This document shows positions 43,832-52,939 of a DNA stretch of 64,000 nucleotides, in pieces. This DNA comes from Nostocoides sp. Its GTDB lineage: Bacteria > Actinomycetota > Actinomycetes > Actinomycetales > Dermatophilaceae. The notes beneath the pieces are model-generated. The model saw nothing but the letters and a program-made list of their open reading frames with translations. It had not been told where the DNA came from and made no database searches. Position 1 is the first letter of the stretch, and every line of letters begins with the position of its first letter. The stretch spans positions 1 through 64,000 of the forward strand of contig JADJEA010000008.1 of the NCBI GenBank assembly GCA_016702415.1, in the 5' to 3' direction. The position numbers and the translations under genes were made by a program.

Positions 43832-44617
43832 ATGAGTTGGCCCCGGGACGTGAGCAAGAGCATGGTGGCGTTCGCGCTCGCTATGGCGGGGGTCCTCGTG
43901 CTCGCCGGTATGACGTGGATCCCGCCGCTGCTGGGCAAGGACAGCGGTGTCCACGTCACCCGCCCGGGGTTGTTGACCGTGGACGAGATCGCGACCGGCG
44001 AGGTCGACTTTCCCGATGGGGCGAGCATCACCCTCTCCCAGCAGGGCTTTCGCCTCGCCGACGCTGCGGGCGTCCTGCTCGACACGGTCATCCAGGGCTC
44101 GCCCGTGACGGCGTTCACCGGGACAGTGACCGGCAGCGGCGGCAAGCGCCGGGAGGACCTCACCACCGTCGCCAGCAACGTCCGCATCGAGCACCGGCTC
44201 TCCGACGACGAGTTGGCCCGGTTCACCGGCTATGTCTACGACGACACCGAGCGCGTCAAGCATGCTTTGACGATCGATATCGCCGAGAAGGATGGGCGCT
44301 TCCGGTTCATCGTCGTCGTCAAAGGCGTCGACGCGGTCGTGGTCCACCTGCGCTTCGACCACGACACGGTCGGCTACGCCCCGAGCGTTCCCGACCGCAA
44401 TCTCGCGGACCGGGCGTGGTGGGTCAAGAACGTCTGGCCGGCCTCGACGCCGATCTTCACCACCGTCCGCGGGGTGTCCGTCGCGCTCGGTCCGGCGACC
44501 GTCGACCGGGCCCTCGACCTGCGCGAGCCCGGCCGCACCGACGTCCACCTGTGGTCGGACCGCGTCGAGCTCGGCCTGACCAGGCTGCGCCCGCCCGTGG
44601 CAGACTCCGAACCATGA
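43832..44617 (+). CDS. Membrane-anchored protein of unknown function upstream of mshA
   Basis: A 261-residue protein with one N-terminal membrane helix (SMVAFALAMAGVLVLAGMTW) and a beta-rich external domain: SGVHVTRPGLLTVDEIATGE, ITLSQQGFRLADAAGVLL, RFIVVVKGVDAVVVHLRFDH and VSVALGPATVDRALDL. I do not recognise the family. Its stop overlaps the mshA start (ATGA, 44614-44617), so the two are translationally coupled. Confidence 0.65.
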   Translation: MSWPRDVSKSMVAFALAMAGVLVLAGMTWIPPLLGKDSGVHVTRPGLLTVDEIATGEVDFPDGASITLSQQGFRLADAAGVLLDTVIQGSPVTAFTGTVTGSGGKRREDLTTVASNVRIEHRLSDDELARFTGYVYDDTERVKHALTIDIAEKDGRFRFIVVVKGVDAVVVHLRFDHDTVGYAPSVPDRNLADRAWWVKNVWPASTPIFTTVRGVSVALGPATVDRALDLREPGRTDVHLWSDRVELGLTRLRPPVADSEP

Positions 44618-45882
44618 CGGCGGCGGTGCCCCTGCGGCGGATGGCGATGATCAGCCTCCATACCTCGCCTCTGGCCCAGCCGGGGGCGGGTGACGCCGGC
44701 GGCCTGAACGTCTATGTCCTCGAGACCGCCCGCCGGCTGGGACGGCGGGGGATCGACGTCGAGATCTTCACCCGGGCCACCTCCTCCCGGCAGGCCCCTC
44801 GGGCCGAGATCGGCGACCGGGTCGCGGTCCATCACCTGGTGGCCGGTCCGTATGAGGGGCTGGACAAGGAGGCCCTCCCCGGCCAGCTGTGCGCCTTCGC
44901 CGCGGGCCTGATGCGCGTGGTCGCCCACGCCCCGGAAGGCCATTTCGACGTGGTCCACTCCCATTACTGGCTCTCGGGACAGGTGGGCTTCCTCGCCGCG
45001 GAGCGCTGGGGGGTCCCGCTGGTCCACACGATGCACACGATGGCCCGCGTCAAGAACGCCCACGTCGCCAGCGACGACCGCCCCGAGCCGCCCGGCCGCG
45101 AGATCGGGGAGGTGCAGGTCGTCGAGGCGGCCGATGCGCTGGTCGCCAACACCGACACCGAGGCCCGCGATCTCGTCTCCCTGTATGCCGCCGACCCCAC
45201 CCGCGTCCACGTCGTCCCCCCGGGCGTGGACCTCGATGTGTTCACCCCGGGCTCCAAGGCCGCTGCGCGGGCGGCTCTCGGCGTGGACGCCGACACCGCG
45301 CTCATCCTCTTCGTCGGTCGCATCCAGCCCCTCAAGTCCCCGGACGTCCTCATCCGGGCGCTGGCCCGGCTCGCCCGCGACTCCCGGATCGGCCGACGCG
45401 TGCGGTTGGTGCTCCTCGGTGGCGCGAGCGGGACCGGCCTGGAGCATCCCGACGCCCCCCGCCAACTCGCGGCCGGCCTCGGCGTCGCCGATCGCGTCGA
45501 GGTGCTCCCACCGGTGGGCCGGCCGGTCCTCGCCGACTGGTTCCGCGCCGCCGACGTCGTCGCCGTCCCCTCCCGCAGCGAGTCCTTCGGCCTTGTCGCG
45601 ATCGAGGCGCTGGCCTGCGGGACACCCGTCGTCGCCGCCGATGTGGGCGGCCTCCCGGTCGCGGTCGGGCCGGGCGGGGTGTTGGTCCAAGGACATGACC
45701 CGGTCGTGTGGGCCGGCGTCCTCGGGGACCTGCTCGACGACCCACGACATCGAGAATCCCTGTCGCGCAATGGCGTCCGCCACGCGGCGGGGTTCGGTTG
45801 GGAGGCTACCGTGGACCGCTTGATCGAGGTGTATGCCGCGGCCGTCGCCACCGCGGCCGGCCAGCGGGCGGTGGCGTCGTGA
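44614..45882 (+). CDS. mshA: D-inositol-3-phosphate glycosyltransferase (mycothiol synthesis)
   Basis: A 422-residue GT-B glycosyltransferase. Acceptor-side motifs are MISLHTSPLAQPGAGDAGGL and NVYVLETARRLG; the donor side has FVGRIQPLKSPDVLIRAL and the E-x7-E motif in SRSESFGLVAIEALACG. MshA joins GlcNAc from UDP-GlcNAc to inositol-3-phosphate, the first mycothiol step. VHSHYWLSGQVG and HTMHTMARVKN are diagnostic. It overlaps both neighbours by 4 bases. Confidence 0.95.
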   Translation: MTAAVPLRRMAMISLHTSPLAQPGAGDAGGLNVYVLETARRLGRRGIDVEIFTRATSSRQAPRAEIGDRVAVHHLVAGPYEGLDKEALPGQLCAFAAGLMRVVAHAPEGHFDVVHSHYWLSGQVGFLAAERWGVPLVHTMHTMARVKNAHVASDDRPEPPGREIGEVQVVEAADALVANTDTEARDLVSLYAADPTRVHVVPPGVDLDVFTPGSKAAARAALGVDADTALILFVGRIQPLKSPDVLIRALARLARDSRIGRRVRLVLLGGASGTGLEHPDAPRQLAAGLGVADRVEVLPPVGRPVLADWFRAADVVAVPSRSESFGLVAIEALACGTPVVAADVGGLPVAVGPGGVLVQGHDPVVWAGVLGDLLDDPRHRESLSRNGVRHAAGFGWEATVDRLIEVYAAAVATAAGQRAVAS

Positions 45883-46396
45883 CCGCCGCCCTGCGCGATC
45901 TCGTCGCGTGCGCCGTCGATGAACTCGAGCTCGAGTGGGAGCCGGGGGTGCGCGACGACGAGATCGTGGTGACCCTCCCGGGAGAGAAGAAGCTCAAGAC
46001 CGTCGTCTCGCTGCTCGCGAGTCGGCAGTGGCTCGTGGTCTCGGCGTTCGTCATCCGCAACCCGGACGAGAACCACGAGGGCGTCTACCGCTGGCTCCTC
46101 CAGCGCAATGTCCGTCTTCCCGGACTTGCCTATGCCATCGACCGCTCGGGTGATGTTTATGTGACCGGACGGATTCCCGCGCGGCTGGTGGACACGGCAT
46201 ACATCGACCAGGTTCTCGGGGTTGTCCTGGAGGCGGCGGACGGCCCCTTCAACGACCTGCTCGCCCTGGGGTTCCTCTCCTCGATGAAGAAGGAATGGGC
46301 CTGGCGGGTCTCGCGGGGGAGTCCCTCCGCAACCTCGAGGCATTCCGCGCCCTCCTCGAGGGCAGCGAGGACGAGTCTGGCCGCGACGCCCCCTGA
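45879..46396 (+). CDS. YbjN-domain protein, one probable frameshift
   Basis: From the GTG at 45879 (overlapping the mshA stop) the protein has a YbjN/type III chaperone-like fold: WEPGVRDDEIVVTLPGEKKL, RQWLVVSAFVIRNPDENHEG, VYRWLLQRNVRLPGLAYAID and FNDLLALGFLSSMKKEWAWR. One G appears to be missing in the GGGGG run near 46316; restoring it gives GESLRNLEAFRALLEGSEDE and the stop at 46394-46396. Without it the frame runs to 46463. The same gene follows mshA in mycobacteria (Rv0487). Function unknown. Confidence 0.75.
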
Positions 46397-46459
46397 GCCC
46401 GGTGCCACGGTGGTCACACCGGCCGTCCCGCGCGCGTGGAGGCGCACTACGCTGGCCGT

Positions 46460-47197
46460 ATGACGTACACCCTCATCCTGCTGCGGCACGGCGAATCGGA
46501 GTGGAACCAGAAGAACCTCTTCACCGGATGGGTCGATGTCGACCTGACCGACAAGGGCCGGGGTGAGGCCGCACGCGGCGGTCGGTTGATGAAGGACGCC
46601 GGACTCCTGCCCGACGTCGTCCACACCTCCGTCCTGCGCCGGGCGATCACGACTGCCAACCTCGCCCTCGACGCGGCCGACCGGCACTGGATCCCGGTGC
46701 GTCGCAGCTGGCGACTCAACGAGCGCCACTACGGCGCGCTCCAGGGCCTCGACAAGGCGGCGACGCGGGAGAAGTACGGCGATGAGCAGTTCATGCTCTG
46801 GCGGCGCAGCTTCGACACGCCCCCGCCGCCGATCGAGCAGGGCAGCGAGTTCGACCAAACCGGCGACCCGCGGTATGCCGATGTCGCGGTCCCGCTGACC
46901 GAGTGCCTTGCGGACGTCATCCCGCGGATGATGCCTTACTGGGAGAACGACATCCAGGCCGACCTGCGCGACGGCAAGGTCGTCCTGGTGACCGCCCACG
47001 GCAACTCCCTGCGCGCGCTGGTCAAGCACCTCGACCGGATCTCCGACGACGCCATCGCCGGCCTCAATATCCCCACCGGCATGCCGCTCGTCTACGAGTT
47101 GGGCGAGGACTTCATGCCGACCAAGCCGGGCGCCTACCTCGACCCCGAGGCGGCCGCAGCCGCCGCCGCGGCCGTCGCCAACCAGGGCAAGAAGTAG
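46460..47197 (+). CDS. gpmA: 2,3-bisphosphoglycerate-dependent phosphoglycerate mutase
   Basis: A 245-residue enzyme. The phospho-His is in LLRHGESEWN (His 10), the active-site loop in ERHYGALQGLDK, and the second His in VTAHGNSLRALVKHLD. It interconverts 3- and 2-phosphoglycerate in glycolysis. ATG at 46460. The C-terminus is Ala-rich. Location after mshA-ybjN and before phoU/senX3 follows the mycobacterial order (Rv0486-Rv0491). Confidence 0.95.
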   Translation: MTYTLILLRHGESEWNQKNLFTGWVDVDLTDKGRGEAARGGRLMKDAGLLPDVVHTSVLRRAITTANLALDAADRHWIPVRRSWRLNERHYGALQGLDKAATREKYGDEQFMLWRRSFDTPPPPIEQGSEFDQTGDPRYADVAVPLTECLADVIPRMMPYWENDIQADLRDGKVVLVTAHGNSLRALVKHLDRISDDAIAGLNIPTGMPLVYELGEDFMPTKPGAYLDPEAAAAAAAAVANQGKK

Positions 47198-47222
47198 CCT
47201 CCGGCCGCCGCCCAGCGGCCGC

Positions 47223-47929
47223 TCACCCCGCGGGGGAGTATGCCGCTGGGCCACCAGCTCGTCCTCCTCCTCTTCCCGGTCTTCCGCCTCATCCCACTCG
47301 CCGGTCACCAGGAAGCCCACGCGCCGCGCGACCGAGACGGCGTGGTCGGCGAAGCGCTCGTAATAGCGCCCGACGAGGGTCAGGTCGACGGCCGGCTGGG
47401 TCCCGTGGGCCCACCGGGGGTCGAGGATGCGGTCGAAGAGCTCACGGTGGAGGGCATCCATCGCGTCGTCGTCCCGTTCCAGCGCCTTGGCCTCGTCCAG
47501 GTCACGGGAGGCGATCACGGAGCCGGCCTTGGCGACGATGCGTTCGGCGACCTGTCCCATCTGGACGATCGTCCCCGTCAGGGCGTCGGGCACGGCCGGG
47601 TGGGGGTGGCGCAATTGCGTGACCTTCGCGACGTGGACGGCCAGATCCCCCATCCGCTCCAGGTCGGCACTCATCCGCATCGCGGTGACGACCACGCGCA
47701 GATCGGTCGCGACCGGGTTCTGGCGGGCGAGGATGTCGATCGCCAGCAGGTCGAGATCCTCCCGCGCCCGGTCGATGTCGTCGTCGGCCTCGATGACCGA
47801 CTCGGCGAGCGTGATGTCGTCGTCGAGGAGGGACCGCGTGGCGCGCGCGATCGCCGAGCCGGCAAGCCGGGTCATCGCGACCAGTTGGTCGGTAATGCGG
47901 TCGAGGTCGTGAGCGAATGCGGTGCGCAT
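47223..47929 (-). CDS. phoU: PhoU phosphate signalling protein, probable 3' frameshift
   Basis: About 235 residues from the ATG at 47929. Two three-helix bundles carry the metal motifs, including ESVIEADDDIDRAREDLDLL, MRMSADLERMGDLAVHVAKV, KALERDDDAMDALHRELFDR and RYYERFADHAVSVARRVGFL. PhoU links the Pst carrier to the sensor kinase. As written the frame stays open through the antisense of gpmA; one extra C in the CCCCC run near 47235 would end it at the TGA 47223-47225, at normal length. It is divergent from senX3. Confidence 0.85.
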
Positions 47930-47981
47930 GGTGTCCTTCCGGCGGGGAACTCGAGCGATAGGACCGAGGCTGACATGGCCC

Positions 47982-48010
47982 GATGAACGCCCCCGGACCG
48001 CGAGGTGAAT
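47982..48010 (-). promoter_or_regulatory. Possible PHO half-sites between phoU and senX3
   Basis: On the minus strand, ATTCACC (48004-48010 on +) and GTTCATC (47982-47988 on +) lie 22 bases apart, two PHO-box periods, with a poor middle unit. This suggests weak RegX3 control of phoU and/or senX3. Confidence 0.4.
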
Positions 48011-48093
48011 TCCTGGCGCCACGGCCCCTCAGCGGCCGTTATCGACACCGCAGGGGGGTGGTTCGGCCCGGACGACGGCCTACTCTGGACGCC

Positions 48094-49275
48094 GTGGATG
48101 TGACGACGGCCGCGATTCTCGGGGGGTGTGTCGGCATCGTCCTCGGATCCGTGTCCGTGGTGAGCCTGCGGCTGTCCGAGCGCGAGCAGCGCGGCCTCCA
48201 CGGTATGCCGCCCCCACCCGACATCCCGGACGGCGCCTCCACCATCCTCGCCGTCCTCTCCTCCAGCGCCTTGGTCCTCGACGCGGCCGAACGGGTCGTC
48301 AACAACTCCCCGACCGCCGTCGCGGACGGATTCGTCGTGGACGGTCGGCTCGTCGTCCCCGAACTCGTCGAGCTCTCCCGCGCGGTCCGGCGCGATGGTG
48401 TCATTCGCGAGCGCGAACTCGAACTCCCGCGCGGTCGGGGCGGGCCGCCGATCTATGTCCACGTCCGGGCCGCTCCGATCCTCGACGCGCACGTCCTGCT
48501 GCTCATCGACGACCACACCCAGGTCCGGCGCGTGGAGGAGGTGCGCCGGGATTTCGTCGTCAACGTCTCGCACGAACTCAAGACGCCGGTCGGCGGTCTC
48601 TCCCTCCTGGCGGAGGCCATCATGGACGCCAAGGGCGATCCCGAGGCCACCGACCACTTCGCCCACCGCATGCAGTTGGAGTCCGCCCGATTGGGCAAGC
48701 TCATCAAGGAGATCGTCGACCTGTCCCAGTTGCAGTCCCAGGACGTGCTCGCGGGGGCCGAACCAGTGCGGATCGCCGATGTCGTCGCCGAGGCGATCGA
48801 GGTCAGCCTGATCGAGGCCCGGGCCAAGGACATCGCCCTGACGGCCCGCTGCGCTCCGGACATGTGGGTGCGCGGCGATTTCGGGCTGCTCGTGACCGCG
48901 GTGCGCAATCTCGTGGGTAACGCGATCGCCTACTCTCCCAATGCGACCGAGGTGGCTGTGGGGGCCGAGGTGACCGACGACGAGGCGAGCATCACCGTCA
49001 CGGACCGGGGGCGCGGCATACCGGCAGCGGAGCAGGAACGCATCTTCGAACGCTTCTATCGCGGCGATGCCGCCCGCTCGCGGTCCACCGGCGGCACCGG
49101 ACTCGGCCTGGCGATCGTCAAACATATTTGCACCAACCACGGCGGGCAGGTGAGCGTCTGGAGCCAGGAGGGGCACGGCTCGACGTTCACCATCACCCTG
49201 CCGCTCTTGGCCCACCCCCAGCACGCCGCGGCCGAATCGTCGCGCGTCCCGCGCCCGGAAGGAAGCGCCGCATGA
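48094..49275 (+). CDS. senX3: Sensor histidine kinase of the phosphate response
   Basis: A 393-residue kinase: one or two short N-terminal membrane segments (AAILGGCVGIVLGSVSVVSL), a PAS-like region (DGASTILAVLSSSALVLDAA), the H box NVSHELKTPVGG (His 160) and an ATPase domain with NLVGNAIAYSP, DRGRGIPAAEQERIFERFYR and GGTGLGLAIVKHI. GTG at 48094 follows TACTCT by 9 bases, so the message may be leaderless. It overlaps regX3 by 4 bases. Confidence 0.92.
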   Translation: MDVTTAAILGGCVGIVLGSVSVVSLRLSEREQRGLHGMPPPPDIPDGASTILAVLSSSALVLDAAERVVNNSPTAVADGFVVDGRLVVPELVELSRAVRRDGVIRERELELPRGRGGPPIYVHVRAAPILDAHVLLLIDDHTQVRRVEEVRRDFVVNVSHELKTPVGGLSLLAEAIMDAKGDPEATDHFAHRMQLESARLGKLIKEIVDLSQLQSQDVLAGAEPVRIADVVAEAIEVSLIEARAKDIALTARCAPDMWVRGDFGLLVTAVRNLVGNAIAYSPNATEVAVGAEVTDDEASITVTDRGRGIPAAEQERIFERFYRGDAARSRSTGGTGLGLAIVKHICTNHGGQVSVWSQEGHGSTFTITLPLLAHPQHAAAESSRVPRPEGSAA

Positions 49276-49958
49276 ACTCCCCGAGGATTCTCCTGGTCGA
49301 GGACGAGCCGTCCTACTCCGAACCCCTCACCTATGTGCTGACGAAGGAGGGCTACCAGGTCACCGTCGCCGATACGGGCCCGGACGGGCTGACGGCCTTC
49401 GAGCGCGGGGGTGCCGATCTCGTCCTCCTCGACGTCATGCTTCCCGGCATGAGCGGGATCGACGTATGCCGGGCCCTCCGCACGAAGTCCAATGTCCCCG
49501 TCATCATGCTCACCGCCAAGGACGGCGAGGTCGACAAGGTCGTCGGTCTCGAACTCGGGGCGGACGACTATGTGACCAAGCCCTACTCCTCGCGGGAACT
49601 CCTCGCCCGGATCAAGGCCGTCCTGCGTCGCGGCGCGGAGCCGGAGGACCTCGTCAGCGCGACCGTGTCGGCGGGCCCGGTGGCCATCGACGTGGAGCGG
49701 CATGTCGTCACCGTCCGCGGAGAGCCGGTCGCGTTGCCGCTCAAGGAGTTCGAGCTGCTGGCTTTCCTCGTCCGCAACAGCGGACGGGTGCTGACCCGGG
49801 GCCAACTGATCGACCGGATCTGGGGGTCCGATTACGTCGGCGACACCAAGACCCTCGACGTCCACATCAAGCGGCTACGCAAGAAGGTCGAGCGGACTCC
49901 GAAGGAGCCGGTGCACATCCTCACCGTGCGCGGGCTCGGCTATAAGTTCGAGGCCTGA
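49272..49958 (+). CDS. regX3: Response regulator of the phosphate response
   Basis: A 228-residue OmpR-family regulator. The receiver has Glu10-Asp11, phospho-Asp 54 (LVLLDVMLPGMSG), Thr 81 and Lys 103 (YVTKPYSSREL). The winged helix reads LPLKEFELLAFLVRNSGRVL, TRGQLIDRIWGSDYVGDTKT, LDVHIKRLRKKVE. It should bind the PHO box at 21814 before pstS. The ATG overlaps the senX3 stop. Confidence 0.94.
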   Translation: MNSPRILLVEDEPSYSEPLTYVLTKEGYQVTVADTGPDGLTAFERGGADLVLLDVMLPGMSGIDVCRALRTKSNVPVIMLTAKDGEVDKVVGLELGADDYVTKPYSSRELLARIKAVLRRGAEPEDLVSATVSAGPVAIDVERHVVTVRGEPVALPLKEFELLAFLVRNSGRVLTRGQLIDRIWGSDYVGDTKTLDVHIKRLRKKVERTPKEPVHILTVRGLGYKFEA

Positions 49959-49978
49959 GACGCGGTCGGGCCCCGCGG

Positions 49979-50467
49979 TCAGGACGGGTTGAGGGCCGCG
50001 TAGTCGCCGGTCGGCGGGAGCACCGGCACCTGAACCGGCGCGGTTCCGCCCGAGGTGGTCCCGACCTGCAAGGTCACCATCTCGCCCGGCTGGCCCGGCA
50101 CGCCGGTCACCTGGAGCTTGCTGCCGCTCATGGAGACATTGGCCTCACCGTAGGCGGGAACCGTCGTCTGGGCCGGGGCGGCACCGCCCTCGAACCCGAA
50201 GGTCACCGTCTGGTCCTTCGCGGTGGGGTTGCCGATCGCGGCACTGATGACGCCCGCGCCGTCCTTCTTGTCGGCGACGATCAGCAGGTTGCGCACCTGG
50301 ACCGCGCCGACGTCGACCGAGACACCATCGCCCGCGTCATACATCACGTCCGTCTGTCGAGGGGAGATCACCTGGCAGGCCGACAGCAGCAGGGTGCTCG
50401 AGGCCAGGACCGAGGCGGTCGCGACCAGCCGACGGCGGGGACGGTGCGAGTTGGTGAGCGCCTTCAC
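49979..50467 (-). CDS. Small lipoprotein of unknown function
   Basis: A 162-residue protein with a basic head (NSHRPRRRLVATASVLASST), hydrophobic segment and lipobox LLSAC. The mature part is beta-rich: VDVGAVQVRNLLIVADKKDG, VISAAIGNPTAKDQTVTFGF, resembling extracellular domains that bind other lipoproteins (DUF461-like). GTG at 50467. It is divergent from carD and converges on regX3. Confidence 0.7.
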   Translation of the reverse strand: MKALTNSHRPRRRLVATASVLASSTLLLSACQVISPRQTDVMYDAGDGVSVDVGAVQVRNLLIVADKKDGAGVISAAIGNPTAKDQTVTFGFEGGAAPAQTTVPAYGEANVSMSGSKLQVTGVPGQPGEMVTLQVGTTSGGTAPVQVPVLPPTGDYAALNPS

Positions 50468-50621
50468 GAGGGCCAGCCTAGCGGCTCGCCCCGGGCCGCT
50501 GCAGGCACCCGCCGCACTCGCCCGGCTCAGCCTGCTGGCCTGCGCGTATGCCGCTTTGGACGACTCCTCCCGCGAGGGCCTCGCGTGCTATCCTGAACGC
50601 CGCGAAAGGGGCTAACAACAT

Positions 50622-51104
50622 ATGGTTTTCAAGGTCGGCGAAACGGTCGTGTATCCCCACCACGGGGCGGCATTGATCGAGGAGATCAAGACGCGAGTTA
50701 TCAAGGGAGAAGAGAAGCTCTATCTGAAACTCAAAGTGGCACAAGGGGATCTGACGATCGAGGTGCCGGCCGAGAACTGCGATCTCGTGGGCGTCCGCGA
50801 CGTCGTCGGTCAAGAGGGGCTTGACAGGGTCTTCGAGGTCCTGCGTGCGCCGCACACCGAGGAGCCGACCAACTGGTCGCGCCGCTACAAGGCCAATCTC
50901 GAGAAGCTCGCCTCCGGCGACGTCATCAAGGTCGCCGAGGTCGTGCGCGACCTGTGGCGCCGCGACAAGGACCGCGGCCTGTCCGCCGGCGAGAAGCGCA
51001 TGCTGTCCAAGGCGCGCCAGATCCTTGTCTCGGAGTTGGCCCTCGCCGAGAAGACCGACGAGGTCAAGGCCGAGTCGATCCTCGATGAGGTGCTCGCCTC
51101 CTGA
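50622..51104 (+). CDS. carD: CarD-family RNA polymerase-binding regulator
   Basis: A 160-residue CarD. The RNA-polymerase-interacting domain is at the N-terminus (FKVGETVVYPHHGAALIEEI, KGEEKLYLKLKVAQGDLTIE). The C-terminal helical domain has NWSRRYKANLEKLASGDVIK and the DNA-contacting Trp in VVRDLWRRDKDRGLSAGEKR. CarD stabilises open complexes at rRNA and other promoters. ATG at 50622; TATCCT (50589-50594) is a likely -10. Confidence 0.96.
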   Translation: MVFKVGETVVYPHHGAALIEEIKTRVIKGEEKLYLKLKVAQGDLTIEVPAENCDLVGVRDVVGQEGLDRVFEVLRAPHTEEPTNWSRRYKANLEKLASGDVIKVAEVVRDLWRRDKDRGLSAGEKRMLSKARQILVSELALAEKTDEVKAESILDEVLAS

Positions 51105-51121
51105 GCCCGTCCGCAGCTGCG

Positions 51122-51832
51122 GTGACCGACGCCGACCCTGAACCCGGGGTCGGCGTCGTCGTCGTTGCCGCCGGCTCGGGGTCCCGTTTGGGTGCCGGCG
51201 TGCCCAAAGCCTTCGTCGCGATCGGCGGCGAACGCATTGTCGACCGGGCGGTCCGGGGTGCCCTCGCCGTGCGGGCGGTGAGCCAGGTCGTCGTGGTGGT
51301 GCCCGCGGCATACGTCCAGGGGGAGGCCGGCGACCTCGCCGCCGTCCACCCGGAGCCGGGGCCGGTCGCGCGGGTCACCGTCGTCGCGGGCGGGGCGGAG
51401 CGCACCGACTCCGTCCGAGCGGGTTTGGCTGCCCTGGACGCAGCGTGCGCGATCGTCCTGGTCCACGATGCCGCCCGCTGCCTGACCCCGGCCGGGGTCT
51501 ACGACCGGGTCATTGCCGCAGTCCGCGCCGGTGACGAGGCCGTCGTCCCGGGTCTGCCCGTGGTCGACACGATGAAGGTCGTCGACGCCGACGGCCTGGT
51601 CCTCCTCACGCCCGAGCGTGCCCGCGTCCGCGCCATCCAGACCCCGCAAGGGTTCACCCGGGCGGCGTTGGATCGCGCCCACGCCAGCGGGCAACTCGCC
51701 ACCGACGATGCCGCGCTCGCGGAGGCGTGCGGCATACCCGTGCGGGTCGTTCTCGGCGACCCCCTCGCGCTCAAGGTGACCACCCCGGAGGACCTCGCGT
51801 ATGCCGAACGCCTCCTCGAGGGCGCCCGGTGA
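51122..51832 (+). CDS. ispD: 2-C-methyl-D-erythritol 4-phosphate cytidylyltransferase
   Basis: A 236-residue enzyme. The CTP loop AAGSGSRLGAGVPKAF spans 16-31, and VLVHDAARCLTP, TPQGFTRAALDRAHASG and the Asp of ATDDAALAEACGIPV are family blocks. It is the third MEP-pathway step to isoprenoids. GTG at 51122, 17 bases after carD. Its stop overlaps ispF (GTGA). Confidence 0.95.
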   Translation: MTDADPEPGVGVVVVAAGSGSRLGAGVPKAFVAIGGERIVDRAVRGALAVRAVSQVVVVVPAAYVQGEAGDLAAVHPEPGPVARVTVVAGGAERTDSVRAGLAALDAACAIVLVHDAARCLTPAGVYDRVIAAVRAGDEAVVPGLPVVDTMKVVDADGLVLLTPERARVRAIQTPQGFTRAALDRAHASGQLATDDAALAEACGIPVRVVLGDPLALKVTTPEDLAYAERLLEGAR

Positions 51833-52401
51833 TCCCCCGCGTCGGGGTGGGCGTCGACGTCCATGGGTATGCCGATCCCGCCCACCCCCGCGACCTCCAC
51901 CTGGCCGGGCTGCACTGGCCGGGCGAACGTGGCCTCGAGGGGCATTCCGATGCCGACGTCGCCTGCCACGCCGCCTGCGACGCGCTGTTCAGCGCGGCGG
52001 GCATCGGCGATCTCGGGACCCATTTCGGCTCGGGCCGGCCGGAGTATGCCGGGGCCCCCGGCCTCACGCTCCTCGCCGAGGCGGCGCGCCTGGTGCGCGC
52101 GGAGGGGTTCGAGATCGGCAATATCGCCGTCCAGGTCGTCGGCAACCGCCCGAAGATCGGCACCCGCCGGGATGAGGCCCAACAGGCGATGGCGCGGGCT
52201 GCCGGCGCACCGGTGTCGCTGAGCGGGACGACGACCGACGGGCTTGGCCTGACCGGTCGGGGGGAGGGGATCGCGGCCATTGCCACCGCCCTCGTCGTCG
52301 CCCGGGCGGACGCCACCCCGGAAACTCGGTCCCGGGCAGCGCAGCCCGAGCGAACTCAGCCCAATGGCACCCACCGGCCCGAGGACTCGTCCCACGCGTG
52401 A
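51829..52401 (+). CDS. ispF: 2-C-methyl-D-erythritol 2,4-cyclodiphosphate synthase
   Basis: A 190-residue enzyme. Zinc ligands Asp 10 and His 12 (GVDVHGY) and His 47 (DADVACHAACDALFSAAGIG), plus the substrate loop GHSDADV and NRPKIGTRR. The next MEP step after IspE. The last 30 residues (RSRAAQPERTQPNGTHRP...) are an unusual tail beyond the family length of about 160. It overlaps a convergent gene by 46 bases. Confidence 0.95.
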   Translation: MIPRVGVGVDVHGYADPAHPRDLHLAGLHWPGERGLEGHSDADVACHAACDALFSAAGIGDLGTHFGSGRPEYAGAPGLTLLAEAARLVRAEGFEIGNIAVQVVGNRPKIGTRRDEAQQAMARAAGAPVSLSGTTTDGLGLTGRGEGIAAIATALVVARADATPETRSRAAQPERTQPNGTHRPEDSSHA

Positions 52402-52826
52402 GTGGCAGTGCGCCACCGGGTCAGGTCGTGGTCCCACCACGGCGCGGACGCTGCCCTGGCCGGCGTGGCCGTGCCAGCGGAGGTGGCCGTCGGCTGCGTG
52501 GGTGCCGGTGTGGTGGCCCAGGCGACTGCCGGGCCGGTGCCCGTCGGCGCGACCGAGCGGGACATGAACGCACCCAGGACGAGGAGGCCGAGGCCGATCA
52601 TGCTCACGATGAGGACCGCATACGCATCCCACTGACCTGGGTAGTGATCACCGAAGCGTGTCCACAGCCAATAGGCCGGATTCACCAGAAGGAGGAGTCC
52701 GGCGACGCTCAGGACGGATGCCCACGGGCCCTTGCGCAGCGACGCGAGTCCGCCGACGAGAACGGCGAGATAGAGCAGGGTCTGGAGGATTATTGGGACC
52801 TCGTACCGCCAGGTATCTCCACTCAC
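52356..52826 (-). CDS. Small membrane protein, unknown
   Basis: A 156-residue protein with three or four membrane helices (VPIILQTLLYLAVLVGGLAS, WASVLSVAGLLLLVNPAYWL, AYAVLIVSMIGLGLLVLGAF), then a Pro/Thr/Ala linker and a Trp-rich tail (WWDHDLTRWRTATHAWDESS). GTG at 52826. Family not recognised. The W-R-T-x-T-x-x-W tail resembles short C-terminal motifs in actinobacterial membrane proteins. Confidence 0.55.
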   Translation of the reverse strand: MSGDTWRYEVPIILQTLLYLAVLVGGLASLRKGPWASVLSVAGLLLLVNPAYWLWTRFGDHYPGQWDAYAVLIVSMIGLGLLVLGAFMSRSVAPTGTGPAVAWATTPAPTQPTATSAGTATPARAASAPWWDHDLTRWRTATHAWDESSGRWVPLG

Positions 52827-52939
52827 GCTCGGACCCTACGGAAGCCGGGCCGTCTCCACGAGTCCGCAGATTGGGGGACATCGGCGGTTGGGAATCCCCT
52901 GGGCGAGCGGCGTGAGGACACCCCTGCGGCGGGCCCGCG

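Noticed and set aside
46157..47222. C-terminal extension of PhoU through the antisense of gpmA
   Set aside because: PhoU has its normal length at 47223 if one C is restored; the extension is motif-free shadow of gpmA.
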